A DNA stretch of 64,000 bases from Mesorhizobium tianshanense (GTDB lineage: Bacteria > Pseudomonadota > Alphaproteobacteria > Rhizobiales > Rhizobiaceae). How positions within the stretch are numbered: position 1 is the first letter of the stretch; every line of letters starts with the position of its first letter. Both the position numbers and the translations under genes were made by a program. The stretch covers positions 57,493-121,492 of the forward strand of contig NZ_VLKT01000021.1 of NCBI RefSeq assembly GCF_007830515.1, in the 5' to 3' direction. A model generated the notes under the pieces. That model saw nothing but the letters and a program-made list of their open reading frames with translations. It was not told the origin of the DNA and searched no databases. This document shows positions 25,183 to 33,966 of this stretch, in pieces.

Positions 25183-26660
25183 GTGCGCTCATCCTCACCG
25201 GGGCCGACATCCGCGTCGAGGATGTCGCGGCGGTTGCCCGCGACGGCCGCAAGGTGGAGGTGGCCCCCACGGTCATGGAGAGGCTGGACCGAGCACGAAA
25301 AGTGCTCGACCGGGCCGCCGCCTCCGGTCAGTCGATCTATGGGCTCAACACCGGCCTCGGCGCCAATCTCGGCACGTCGGTCAGCGGCGACGCCAGCGCG
25401 TTCCAGCGCCAGTTGCTGGAGGGACGCAGCGGCGCGGTGGGTGACGCGCTGCCGCAAGACATCGTGCGGGCGACGATGCTTGCCCGCGCGGCGATGTTTT
25501 CGGCCGGCGGTTCGGGCATTTCATCAGGGGTTTTCGTCGCACTCATTGAAGCGCTCAATGCCGGCGTGCATCCGGTGATGCCATCGCTGGGCTCGATCGG
25601 CGACAGCGACCTCGTACTGATGGCAACGTTCGGCCGCATGCTGACCGGCGACGGCGAAGCCAACTTTCAGGGCCGGCGCATGCCGGCGGCCAAGGCGCTG
25701 GCGATGGCGCGCCTCGCCCCTGTCAGCCTCGCGCCCAAGGACGGGCTGTCGCTGATAAACGCCTCGGCGGTGTCCGCCGGCGGCGGCGCACTGGCGGTGG
25801 CCGACGCACTGTCGGCCTTCGCACAACAACAGCACGCGGGCGCGCTGACTATGGAAGCCATCGGCGCCAACCAGACGATCCTCGATCCTCGCTTGCATGC
25901 GGCGCGGCCGGCCGCCGGCCAGAAGCAGGCCGCGCAAGGCTTGCGCGATCTTCTGACGCGCGAAGAGACGGCGGCGCCGACGACCTTGCAGGACCCACTG
26001 TCGATCCGCTGCATGCCGTCGATCCATGGCGCGCTGCTACAGGCAATCGATCAGGCTAGGCAAGCTGTCGAGATCGAGCTCAACGCCGCCGCCGACAACC
26101 CACTGGTGCTGGGCGACGACGACATGGTGCTGTCGACCGGCAATTTCCACACCGCGTCACTGTCGCTGGCTTTCGAGACGCTTGGCCTGGCCATCGCTCA
26201 ATGTGCGGCCGCCTCCACCGCCCGCTTTATCCAGCTCACCGGCTCGGGCCGCAACGGCCTGCCCAAATATCTTTCGCCGGTCGGCTGCGCCTCGGCTGGC
26301 TTCGTGCCGCTGCAAAAGACTGTGACCGCTATCCTCGCCGCCATCCGCCACAAGGCCAATCCGGTGATGCTCGACTTCCTGCCGGTCTCGGAGGGCGTCG
26401 AGGACCACGCGACGCAAACACCTCTGGCCGTTTCGAAATGCGCCGACATGATCGTGCTGTGGCAGCGGCTGATCGCCTTCGAGCTAATGGCTGCCGCACA
26501 AGCCATAGACCTGCGCAACGGGATGACGCTGGCGCCGGCGACCGCCGCGATTCATGCAGCGGTGCGCGCGCTTGTTCTGCCGCTCAACGAGGACCGGCCG
26601 CTCGGCATCGACGCCGAGGCGATTTACGCCGCGCTCGCCAGTGGGGAGTGGCGGGCCTAG
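25179..26660 (+). CDS. HAL/PAL-family aromatic amino acid lyase homologue with altered MIO triad
   Basis: A 493-residue member of the histidine/phenylalanine ammonia-lyase family. YGLNTGLG (active-site Tyr), LQDPLSIRCMPSIHG, ADNPLV and GVEDHAT match HutH landmarks. The stretch that normally reads GS-x-GASGDL, and whose Ala-Ser-Gly cyclises to the MIO cofactor, reads GSIGDSDL here (25590-25613). The Ala is Asp, and the Gly is lost with a one-residue shortening. If correct, the enzyme may form no MIO, or a modified one, and may not be an ammonia-lyase. The ATG overlaps the upstream OCD-family stop. It is convergent with purU. Confidence 0.85.
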   Translation: MSALILTGADIRVEDVAAVARDGRKVEVAPTVMERLDRARKVLDRAAASGQSIYGLNTGLGANLGTSVSGDASAFQRQLLEGRSGAVGDALPQDIVRATMLARAAMFSAGGSGISSGVFVALIEALNAGVHPVMPSLGSIGDSDLVLMATFGRMLTGDGEANFQGRRMPAAKALAMARLAPVSLAPKDGLSLINASAVSAGGGALAVADALSAFAQQQHAGALTMEAIGANQTILDPRLHAARPAAGQKQAAQGLRDLLTREETAAPTTLQDPLSIRCMPSIHGALLQAIDQARQAVEIELNAAADNPLVLGDDDMVLSTGNFHTASLSLAFETLGLAIAQCAAASTARFIQLTGSGRNGLPKYLSPVGCASAGFVPLQKTVTAILAAIRHKANPVMLDFLPVSEGVEDHATQTPLAVSKCADMIVLWQRLIAFELMAAAQAIDLRNGMTLAPATAAIHAAVRALVLPLNEDRPLGIDAEAIYAALASGEWRA

Positions 26661-26679
26661 AGAGCCGAACGACCGCTCG

Positions 26680-27561
26680 TCAAAAGACGATTGTCTTGTG
26701 ACCGTTGAGCATGACGCGGGCTTCAAGATGCAGCTTGACGGCCCGTGCCAGCACACGGCTTTCGATGTCGCGACCGACGGCCACGAAATCCTCCGCGCTC
26801 ATCGCATGGGTGACGCGCTCTGTTTCCTGTTCGATGATCGGGCCTTCGTCGATATCCGATGTCACGTAATGCGCTGTCGCGCCGATCAGCTTGACGCCGC
26901 GGTCGAAGGCCTGGTGATAGGGTTTTGCGCCCTTGAAGCTCGGCAGAAAGGAATGGTGGATGTTGATCGCCCGCCCGTAAAGCCGGTCTGACAGGCCCCG
27001 CGAAAAGACCTGCATGTAACGCGCCAGGACAACGAGCTCCGACCCCGTCCCCTGCACGAGATCCAGCAGCTTCTGCTCCTGTTCGGCCTTGTTTTCCCTG
27101 GTCGTCGGCCAATGATGGTAGGGGACATCCTCCATCTCGGCGAAGCGCCGGGCGTCTTCATGATTGGAGACGACGGCGGCGACCTCAGCATTCAGCCAGC
27201 CGACCCTGATCTGGTAAAGCAGATGGAGAAGCGCATGGTCGAACTTCGAGACCATGACGACGATCTTCGGGCGGCGCGACTGATCGACCAGCGCGGTTTT
27301 CATCCCGAACCGATCGACCGACGATTTCAGGGCTCGCTCCAGATCGTCCTTCGTCGAGCCTGCCGGGCTTGTGAAGGCGATCCGCATGAAGAAGCGATTG
27401 CTCTGCCGGTCCCAGAACTGGCTGCTTTCGGCAATGTTGGCGCCGTTCGCGGCAAGCTCCGTGGTGACCGCGGCAACGACCCCCGGCCGGTCTTCGCACG
27501 ATAGATTGAGAATATGAACCGGCCTCACATCGCCAGTTGCAGCATTGCCGTCAGGTTTCAC
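26680..27561 (-). CDS. purU: Formyltetrahydrofolate deformylase
   Basis: A 293-residue protein with an N-terminal ACT domain (residues about 13-90; LNLSCEDRPGVVAAVTTELA) and a formyltransferase-fold domain (residues about 95-290). The catalytic Asn, His and Asp are in NIHHSFLPSFKG and ATAHYVTSDIDEGP. It hydrolyses 10-formyl-THF to formate and THF and so relieves one-carbon overload. The GTG start overlaps the stop of the PanB-like gene (GTGA). In rhizobia, extra PurU copies often sit in operons that demethylate substrates; its place after MocD/MocE-like genes fits that pattern (inference). Confidence 0.93.
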   Translation of the reverse strand: MKPDGNAATGDVRPVHILNLSCEDRPGVVAAVTTELAANGANIAESSQFWDRQSNRFFMRIAFTSPAGSTKDDLERALKSSVDRFGMKTALVDQSRRPKIVVMVSKFDHALLHLLYQIRVGWLNAEVAAVVSNHEDARRFAEMEDVPYHHWPTTRENKAEQEQKLLDLVQGTGSELVVLARYMQVFSRGLSDRLYGRAINIHHSFLPSFKGAKPYHQAFDRGVKLIGATAHYVTSDIDEGPIIEQETERVTHAMSAEDFVAVGRDIESRVLARAVKLHLEARVMLNGHKTIVF

Positions 27562-28358
27562 GCGCCATCGACCCTTTTCATGAACAGACCGAGTTGGTCC
27601 GGGTCCATATGCACCACATGCTTGTCTTCGGGATAGGCCAGGCTGTTCACATCGGCGACATACTCGGAAAAAGCAGCCACGCGTTCCGCCTGCAGGCGGT
27701 CATATTCAGCGGCGAAATTGCGATAGACCTTGGAATGGCGGGGCATATGGCCGCGGTTCTGACCAAGGATGTCGTCGGCGAACAGATATTGCGCGTCGCA
27801 GCCGGTACCCGCTCCCATCGACAGCATGATCAGCGAGGTCCGTTCCGAAATCGCCTTGGCCGCCTCGACCGGCACCACTTCGATCTCGGCTCCGACAGCA
27901 CCTGCGGCCTGGTACTGCTTGACCGCCTCGAAAATCTGCATGGCGCTGTCGGCGGTCTTGCCGACGGCCTTGAAGCCGCCGGTCCAGGTGGCGCGCGACG
28001 GGATCAGGCCGACATGGCCGATCACCGGGATATTGTCATCGGCCAGTCGCTTGACGGTGGCGAAGCCGGCGCTGCAGTAGACCGCGTCGGCGCTGGCCTT
28101 GTAGAGCCGGAACGCCCAGCGCACGAAGTCGTCGGCGGTGCCGATCTCGTAGAAATTGTCGCCCGGCATGGTGAACAGGCTGGGCGCCGCATCGCGGTAT
28201 TGCGGGTTCAGCACCAGCTCCGGCGGCACCGAGACGATGTCGACCCCGGCTCTTTCGGCGGCCTCGGCCTCGTCCATCGTCAAAACGCGCAGCATGGTCA
28301 GCTGCCGTTTGCCCTTCATGGCGCGCAGATCTGCGATCGTGGGTCTTTTCCGGCTCAT
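27558..28358 (-). CDS. Ketopantoate hydroxymethyltransferase (PanB)-like protein
   Basis: A 266-residue PEP-mutase/PanB-superfamily TIM barrel. PanB-like segments are recognisable: VIGHVGLIPS, GGFKAVGKT, and EVVPVEAAKAISERTSLIML followed by CDAQYLFADDILG. The N-terminal metal-binding part is divergent. Where PanB has VGDSL, this protein reads DIVSVPPELV, so the reaction may not be pantoate synthesis. Canonical PanB uses 5,10-methylene-THF; a hydroxymethyl transfer or aldol role would fit the purU gene that overlaps it and the oxidative demethylation genes upstream. No panC is adjacent. Confidence 0.8.
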   Translation of the reverse strand: MSRKRPTIADLRAMKGKRQLTMLRVLTMDEAEAAERAGVDIVSVPPELVLNPQYRDAAPSLFTMPGDNFYEIGTADDFVRWAFRLYKASADAVYCSAGFATVKRLADDNIPVIGHVGLIPSRATWTGGFKAVGKTADSAMQIFEAVKQYQAAGAVGAEIEVVPVEAAKAISERTSLIMLSMGAGTGCDAQYLFADDILGQNRGHMPRHSKVYRNFAAEYDRLQAERVAAFSEYVADVNSLAYPEDKHVVHMDPDQLGLFMKRVDGA

Positions 28359-28397
28359 CGATTTTGATTCCTTTTGTTGCGTGCTGCGGCTGGCCGA

Positions 28398-28712
28398 TCA
28401 GGCGATCTGGATCATCACCTTGCCCGCTTCGACCTTGACCGGATAGGTCTGCAAATTAACGCAGATCGGAGCGCCCTTGGCCTGGCCGGTCTTGTAGTTG
28501 AAGCGGCCATTGTGCTTGGGGCATTCGATGATGTCGTCCATCACCAGCCCGTCAGCCAGATGGGCCTTCTCATGGGTGCAAAACCCGTCGGTGGCGAAGA
28601 ATTCGTCGTCCGGGGAACGGTAGATCGCGAAGGTGCGGCCGCCATGATCGAAGCGGATCACGTCCTCTTCCTCGACATCGTCCACGGCGCACGCCTCAAC
28701 CCAATCGGCCAT
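28398..28712 (-). CDS. Rieske [2Fe-2S] ferredoxin (MocE-like)
   Basis: A 104-residue Rieske-fold ferredoxin. The two cluster-binding boxes are CTHEKAHLADG and CPKHNGRFNYKTG, giving the Cys-x-His and Cys-x2-His ligands. It is small and soluble, like biphenyl-dioxygenase ferredoxins and MocE of the rhizopine operon. It should deliver electrons to the di-iron oxygenase encoded just upstream. No ferredoxin reductase gene is seen in the window, so a general reductase must serve. It is followed 39 bases later by the PanB-like gene. Confidence 0.92.
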   Translation of the reverse strand: MADWVEACAVDDVEEEDVIRFDHGGRTFAIYRSPDDEFFATDGFCTHEKAHLADGLVMDDIIECPKHNGRFNYKTGQAKGAPICVNLQTYPVKVEAGKVMIQIA

Positions 28713-28763
28713 CTCTGTCTCCTGAAATCTGGTCCGCGCAACCGGCAGGCCGCAGGCGAAAAC

Positions 28764-29855
28764 CTATTCCGCCGCCGCCGCCGAGACGTTCACGTCATGG
28801 AACTCGCCACGGTAGGGCTGCGCCGTCGACGGCAGCTCGCGCTTGAGGAAGTAGTCCTCATATCTAAGCTGCTTGAGCAGGACCGGCCAGACCTCGCGAT
28901 AGGCATGCCACATCGACGGGTTCGGCTCCGGCAAATCATGCTTAATCAGCTCATGCAGCCTGGGCAGCGCATGGTAGGGCACCATCGGGAACATGTGGTG
29001 CTCGACGTGGTAGTTCATGTTCCAGTAGATGAACCGGCTGATCGGATTCATGTAGACGGTCCGGCTGTTGAGCCGATGGTCGATCACATTGTCGGCCAGG
29101 CCGATATGCTGCAGCAGGCCGGTCAGCACCATGTGCCAGGTGCCATAGAGGCGCGGCAGGCCGATCAGCACCAGCGGCAGCCACGACCACATGTAAAGAG
29201 CGACCGCGATGGTCGTGACGTAGATGCCGACATGCCAGCGCGCGGCGGTGACGACCTTCGGCAGCTCCATCTCCGGAATATAACTCCTCTCATCAGGCGA
29301 GATGTTGCCAAACGCGTTGCGCACCAGCGTCGGCAGCGAATAGCGGAAATCAAGAATACCGGTGAAGGCAAGCATTGCGCGCACAAGGTCTGGCGGGCGC
29401 ATCACCGCGATCTCGGCGTCGCGTCCGACGATGATCGTATCGGTGTGATGGCGGGCATGGCTCCAGCGCCACGTCACCGGATTGCGCATCAGCATGAAGC
29501 TGGCGATCTGGTAGACCACATCGTTCATCCAGCGCGTCCGGAAGGCCGTGCCATGGCCGCATTCGTGCCAGCGCGAGTCGCTGGCGGAGGCGTAGAGCAC
29601 GCCATAGACGAAGAAGAACGGCACGCACCACCAGGTGCCCCAGAAATAGATACCGCCTGCAGCGGAACCCAGGATGGCCGCGATCCAGATGATCGTATCG
29701 CGGATCGCCGGACCGTCGGAACGCTGCATCAACTCCTTCATCGCCTTGCGGGAAACGTCCGTGTGGTACCATTCGGCCGACGCCAGCCCCGTCTCGATCG
29801 CCCTGCGCATGCTTTCGCCGACCAGGCTGTAGTCGCGTTTCATTGTGCCAGCCAT
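28764..29855 (-). CDS. Fatty-acid-desaturase-fold di-iron oxygenase (MocD-like)
   Basis: A 363-residue membrane protein with four or more hydrophobic segments and the three His boxes of the family: HECGHG, HARHHTD and YHVEHHMF. These bind a non-haem di-iron site. The nearest characterised type is MocD, the putative oxygenase of rhizopine (3-O-methyl-scyllo-inosamine) catabolism in Sinorhizobium, which is likewise paired with a Rieske ferredoxin. A role in oxidative O- or N-demethylation, or hydroxylation, of a substrate brought in by the upstream importers is likely. The ATG at 29855 follows GGAGGTCACA; the frame stays open upstream without a better start. Confidence 0.88.
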   Translation of the reverse strand: MAGTMKRDYSLVGESMRRAIETGLASAEWYHTDVSRKAMKELMQRSDGPAIRDTIIWIAAILGSAAGGIYFWGTWWCVPFFFVYGVLYASASDSRWHECGHGTAFRTRWMNDVVYQIASFMLMRNPVTWRWSHARHHTDTIIVGRDAEIAVMRPPDLVRAMLAFTGILDFRYSLPTLVRNAFGNISPDERSYIPEMELPKVVTAARWHVGIYVTTIAVALYMWSWLPLVLIGLPRLYGTWHMVLTGLLQHIGLADNVIDHRLNSRTVYMNPISRFIYWNMNYHVEHHMFPMVPYHALPRLHELIKHDLPEPNPSMWHAYREVWPVLLKQLRYEDYFLKRELPSTAQPYRGEFHDVNVSAAAAE

Positions 29856-29946
29856 TGTGACCTCCAAATCCCAATGGGCCGCGAGCCCTCTCCGCTCCGG
29901 CCGGATCCAACCTTGAAACTGGCGCTTTCCATCGTCCCCGCCATCA

Positions 29947-31128
29947 TCACGACCTGCCTCCGAGAACCGGAAAATTGCCTGACGGCTGCGGATAATCCTG
30001 CTGCGGCTGCCTGGCGATCGCCGCGATCCGGCTTTCAGCGGCCGCGATATCGCCGGCGCCATCGAGAACCCGGAACACCGCATTATAGGAGCGGCTTTCG
30101 CCATGCTCCAGCCAGATCATCTCGCCGCGTTCGCGCGCGGCCAGATTGCCGAGCACGTGATGCGTCGACGGCTCTATGCCCAGCGCATACTGTCCCGCCT
30201 GGAAATTCTGCCACTCATAGGCACAAGGCAGCTGGTCCTTGCGCGTGATGACCTCAAGGCCGAGGCCAAGACGGTCGTTGACCACCGCTACCGGCACATC
30301 GCCCTTGGCGTCGGCGCCGAGTTCGTGCTGCCAGACCTGTTCCTTGAAACCCAGTTGCGGCGCCGGCACCGTGCGGTAGCCGACCTTCTGCGCCTCGTAG
30401 CGGTCGCCGGCATGCCCGGCCCAGACCACATCCCGGATCGGCGCCAGATAGCGCGAGCCTTCGTCGACCACGGGGTGGCTGACATTGATGTGGTAGAAAT
30501 ACATATGCGGCGTCCGGTTGAAGCCGTGATTGACGACGCGGTCCGAAAGCCGGATCTCGTTGCCGCCGACATCGGCCTCGATCCGCCGCAACAGATGCAG
30601 ATCCTCGCCGAACACCGTCGATTGCTGGACGATCGCCTCGGCCCAAAGCACGCAGCGGTCGCCGTCCCATGTCTCGCCATAGCCGGTCAATCGCGCCGGG
30701 ATGGTGCCGACGCGGCCGTGCAGCGAGTGGCGCACCGTCTTCTTCGGCGGATAGTTATAGCTGTCGGCCGGCACTTCATTCATGAACAGGATGTGGTCGA
30801 GACCGCAGGTCAGCAGCAGGCCTGAAAACGACCGCGCCCAAGCCAGCCCCTCCTCGCCTTCGTACTCGTGCAGGCCGGGATGGCGAAAGCCGCTCGGCGA
30901 ATGCCAGCCGATCGACTGCCCCTTGAAGTCGCAGTCGGCAATATCGAGCGCCCGGTCGACGAGCGCGGTGAAGCGCAGGCCGGAGCCGGTGCGGAATTCG
31001 AGCATGCGGATGCCGCGCTCCACGCCGTCGCCAAGCGTCATCAGCCGCACGCCGGCGAATTGCGACAGCATGCCGGACCGCTCCGACACCTGCCGGCGCG
31101 ACAGCGCCTTGCCGTAAAGCTCTACCAT
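29947..31128 (-). CDS. DUF4432 family (aldose 1-epimerase-like) protein
   Basis: A 393-residue galactose-mutarotase-fold protein of the DUF4432 family. Visible family landmarks are FTALVDRALDIADCDFKG, SLHGRVGTIPARLTG and FYHINVSHPVVDEGSRYLAP, with IEPSTHHVLG near the end. Related aldose-1-epimerase folds interconvert sugar anomers or act on keto sugars. The start at 31128 is the one nearest the family N-terminus. It follows the CUT2 ATPase gene by 16 bases in the same operon, so it probably acts on the imported cyclic sugar or cyclitol. Confidence 0.85.
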   Translation of the reverse strand: MVELYGKALSRRQVSERSGMLSQFAGVRLMTLGDGVERGIRMLEFRTGSGLRFTALVDRALDIADCDFKGQSIGWHSPSGFRHPGLHEYEGEEGLAWARSFSGLLLTCGLDHILFMNEVPADSYNYPPKKTVRHSLHGRVGTIPARLTGYGETWDGDRCVLWAEAIVQQSTVFGEDLHLLRRIEADVGGNEIRLSDRVVNHGFNRTPHMYFYHINVSHPVVDEGSRYLAPIRDVVWAGHAGDRYEAQKVGYRTVPAPQLGFKEQVWQHELGADAKGDVPVAVVNDRLGLGLEVITRKDQLPCAYEWQNFQAGQYALGIEPSTHHVLGNLAARERGEMIWLEHGESRSYNAVFRVLDGAGDIAAAESRIAAIARQPQQDYPQPSGNFPVLGGRS

Positions 31129-31144
31129 GTGACGGCCAGTTCCT

Positions 31145-31927
31145 TCACTTTGCTCTCGTCTCCTTGAGCAGGGCTGACATGTCAGCACCGGTGATGATGC
31201 TCTCCACGGTCAACAGGTCGGTATCGGCGACCGTCTGCTCGGCGACGATCTCGCCGCGGCGCATGACGATGATGCGGTCGGCGACCTGGAAGACGTGGTG
31301 GATGTTGTGGGTGATCAAAAGCACGGAATGACCGGCCGCTCGGACCTCCTTGACGAAGCGCAGCACGCCGTGTGTCTCCTCGACGCCGAGATTGTTGGTC
31401 GGCTCGTCGAGGATGATGACCTTGGCGGCGAACTGCATGGCGCGCGAAATCGCGATCGACTGGCGCTCACCGCCCGACAGCGTGCTGACCAGCGCATCGG
31501 CGTCGAGTTTTTTCGAGATGCCGACGCGCTTCAAAAGCGCCGAAGCGGCATCCCGCAATTTGGCGAGATCGAGCGGCGCGAACACGCCCAGCCATTTCAG
31601 ATTGACCGGTTCGCGACCAAGAAACAGGTTGCGCGCGATGCTGAGATCCGGCGCCAGCGATGTGTCCTGGTGGATGGTTTCGATACCGAGATCCATCGCG
31701 TCGCGCGTCGAGCGAATGGAGACCTTCTGTCCCCGCACATAGATGTCGCCGCGGTCGACGGGAAACACGCCCGAGATCGCCTTGATCAGTGTGGATTTGC
31801 CCGCACCATTGTCGCCGAGCAAGGCCACCACCTCACCTTCGCCAAGCGTGAAGGAGGCGTTCTTCAGCGCACGCACGCTGCCGAAGGACTTTTGCAGATT
31901 TTGCAGCCTGAGCACTTCCTGCACCAT
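31145..31927 (-). CDS. Sugar ABC transporter ATP-binding protein (CUT2, single domain)
   Basis: A 260-residue ATPase with Walker A GDNGAGKST, signature LSGGERQSIAISR, Walker B VIILDEPTNN and H-loop ITHNI. Like the homologue at 11509-12249 it has one nucleotide-binding domain, not the tandem pair of RbsA. The ATG at 31927 lies two bases after the permease stop. It works with the permease at 31930-32934 and the binding protein at 32995-33936. Confidence 0.92.
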   Translation of the reverse strand: MVQEVLRLQNLQKSFGSVRALKNASFTLGEGEVVALLGDNGAGKSTLIKAISGVFPVDRGDIYVRGQKVSIRSTRDAMDLGIETIHQDTSLAPDLSIARNLFLGREPVNLKWLGVFAPLDLAKLRDAASALLKRVGISKKLDADALVSTLSGGERQSIAISRAMQFAAKVIILDEPTNNLGVEETHGVLRFVKEVRAAGHSVLLITHNIHHVFQVADRIIVMRRGEIVAEQTVADTDLLTVESIITGADMSALLKETRAK

Positions 31928-31929
31928 CT

Positions 31930-32934
31930 TCAACCTCTTGCGGCGTTCTTCTGCAGCAAGGCGTGCAGGATGAGCATGGCGAGGATGATGACGCCGACGA
32001 AGATATTGTAGGCGAGCCCCGGCACGCCGATCAGCACGATGCCGTTGCGGATGCTGCGCAGCATCAGCGCACCGACGATCGTTCCCAGGATCGTGCCGCG
32101 TCCGCCGGTCAGAGCCGTGCCGCCGACCACCACCATCGCGATCACCTCGAGCTCATAGCCGGTGCCGGCCACCGGCGAGGCAGCCGAGATGCGAAAGGCG
32201 CTGATCATGCCGGCCAGCCCCGCCAGCACCGAGGTCAGGATGAACAGGCAGATCTTGACCGCATCGGCCGGCACGCCACGCGCCACCGCCGCGTTGCGAT
32301 TGGAGCCGATGGCACTGATCCAGTTGCCGAGCTTGGCGTAGCGCAGAATGTAGATGGCCAGCAGCGACAGGCCGACGAACCACCACAGCGAGGTGTAGAA
32401 GCGGAACGAGCCGATGTTGAAACTGCCGGCGAGCAGCGTCACGAAGAAGCCGGGCTGGTCCCAGGATTTCAGCGGAAAGCCTTGAGTGATGTAGAGCGCG
32501 GCACCCCGCACGACGAGCAGCATCGACAGCGTGACCAGGAAGGAAGAAATGCCGATCTTGGTGACGATGACGCCGTTGATGGCCCCGATCGCCACGCACA
32601 GTATGAGCCCGGCGAGCAATGCGACGCCAATGCTGGCCTCGCCATTCTGCACCAGGAGCATGACCACAACCGGCGCCAAGCCGAAAACGGCACCGACCGA
32701 CAGGTCGAATTCGCCTGCCGTGAGAAGCAGCGTCATGCCGAGCGCGATGATGCCGAGCTCGGGCAGGAACGCCATCATGTTGGAGATGTTGAGCGGCGAC
32801 AGGAAATTGGCGTCGGCGATGGCGAACACCGCCAGCAGCACGATGAGGATGATGAGCGAGGAGAATTGCGGCGAGCGGACCAGGCTCGACCCGCGTTTCC
32901 CGACAGGCATTTCCTCTTCTGCGGCGATTGTCAT
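31930..32934 (-). CDS. Sugar ABC transporter permease (CUT2 type)
   Basis: A 334-residue permease of the RbsC type with about ten hydrophobic segments. Typical stretches are LGIIALGMTLLLTAGEFDLS and VIAMVVVGGTALTGGRGT. The start at 32934 (MTIAAEEEMPVG) is preferred over an upstream start at 32994 that would abut the binding-protein gene. Transports the ligand of the binding protein at 32995-33936 through the inner membrane. Confidence 0.92.
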   Translation of the reverse strand: MTIAAEEEMPVGKRGSSLVRSPQFSSLIILIVLLAVFAIADANFLSPLNISNMMAFLPELGIIALGMTLLLTAGEFDLSVGAVFGLAPVVVMLLVQNGEASIGVALLAGLILCVAIGAINGVIVTKIGISSFLVTLSMLLVVRGAALYITQGFPLKSWDQPGFFVTLLAGSFNIGSFRFYTSLWWFVGLSLLAIYILRYAKLGNWISAIGSNRNAAVARGVPADAVKICLFILTSVLAGLAGMISAFRISAASPVAGTGYELEVIAMVVVGGTALTGGRGTILGTIVGALMLRSIRNGIVLIGVPGLAYNIFVGVIILAMLILHALLQKNAARG

Positions 32935-32994
32935 GACGGATGGACCATATCTGGGCGTGACGCCCGCCGCCTGCACGGCGGGCGTCAGTTTCAA

Positions 32995-33936
32995 TCACTT
33001 GTTGTAGAGTTTCAGGATCGGTTCGACGCTTGTCGCGTCGTAGAGGCTGAACGTGTGGATGTCGTAGCCGATCGGTTCGCCCGAGGCGGCGAGCCCGAGC
33101 AGCGCGACCGGCATGAAGCCTTGCGCCGAAGGGAACTGCCAGGCGGCCGCGTTGACGAAGCCGGCCTTGACGGCTTCCGCGGTTTCCCTGGAGTTGCCCC
33201 AGCCGACGACCGGGATTTTGCCAGCCGGCACGCCGGCGCCGTCGAATACCCGCTTGACGCTGGCCGCGACGGAATCGCCGAGCGCGATGATTGCCGGCGG
33301 ATTGTTGGCGACCATGTAGTCGGTCATCTTGGCGATGATGCCGGCCGGATCGGTGCCGCAATCGACCACGTCGTATTTGATGCCGAGCGGATCGAAGACG
33401 CTGGCGATGCCTTCGGTCTCGAGCTGCTGGTAGCTGGCGCCCGGCACTTCCACCGGCAGGAACACCTTGTCGCCCTCCTTCACCATCTTGTTGTCGACGA
33501 GGTACTTGGCCCAGACGGCGCCGGCCTCCTTGAGGTCGGCGCCGACATAGGCCTGTCGGCCGGTCGCCGGATCGTCGGTGTTGAAGAACACGATCGGAAT
33601 GCCTGCAGCCTTCGCCGCCTTTACCTCTTCCGTCCACAGCCCGGGCTGAGCCGAGGTGGTGCCGATGCCGTCGGGCTTGGCGGCAAGCGCCGAGTTGAAG
33701 GCTTCCTTCTGCGCCGCCATGTCGCCGCCGCTGAAGGAGATCTTGCAGGTCACCTTGAGCTGGTCGCAAGCCTTGGTGGCGCCGGCATTCCAGTCGAGCC
33801 AGAATGCATCCGACGGGCCGCCATGCGACAGCAGATAGAACGTCTTCTGGTTGTCCTGCGCCAGCGCCGGCGTACTGATTGCGAGGCCGGCGAGCACCGT
33901 CGCGGCTGCCGCCACTTTCAATCCGAATTTCAACAT
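32995..33936 (-). CDS. Sugar ABC transporter substrate-binding protein (CUT2/MocB-like)
   Basis: A 313-residue periplasmic binding protein. A Sec signal peptide ends near residue 26 (LAISTPALAQ). A two-lobed peripla_BP_4 fold follows (FYLLSHGGPSDAFWLDWNAG, then YVGADLKEAGAVWAKYLVD). CUT2 binding proteins bind monosaccharides or cyclitols; MocB of rhizopine loci is of this type. It sits between the TIM-barrel isomerase and its permease in one operon, which favours a cyclitol-type ligand (inference). Confidence 0.92.
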   Translation of the reverse strand: MLKFGLKVAAAATVLAGLAISTPALAQDNQKTFYLLSHGGPSDAFWLDWNAGATKACDQLKVTCKISFSGGDMAAQKEAFNSALAAKPDGIGTTSAQPGLWTEEVKAAKAAGIPIVFFNTDDPATGRQAYVGADLKEAGAVWAKYLVDNKMVKEGDKVFLPVEVPGASYQQLETEGIASVFDPLGIKYDVVDCGTDPAGIIAKMTDYMVANNPPAIIALGDSVAASVKRVFDGAGVPAGKIPVVGWGNSRETAEAVKAGFVNAAAWQFPSAQGFMPVALLGLAASGEPIGYDIHTFSLYDATSVEPILKLYNK

Positions 33937-33966
33937 TTCACTTCCTCCATTGTAGTGCGCGGCCTG

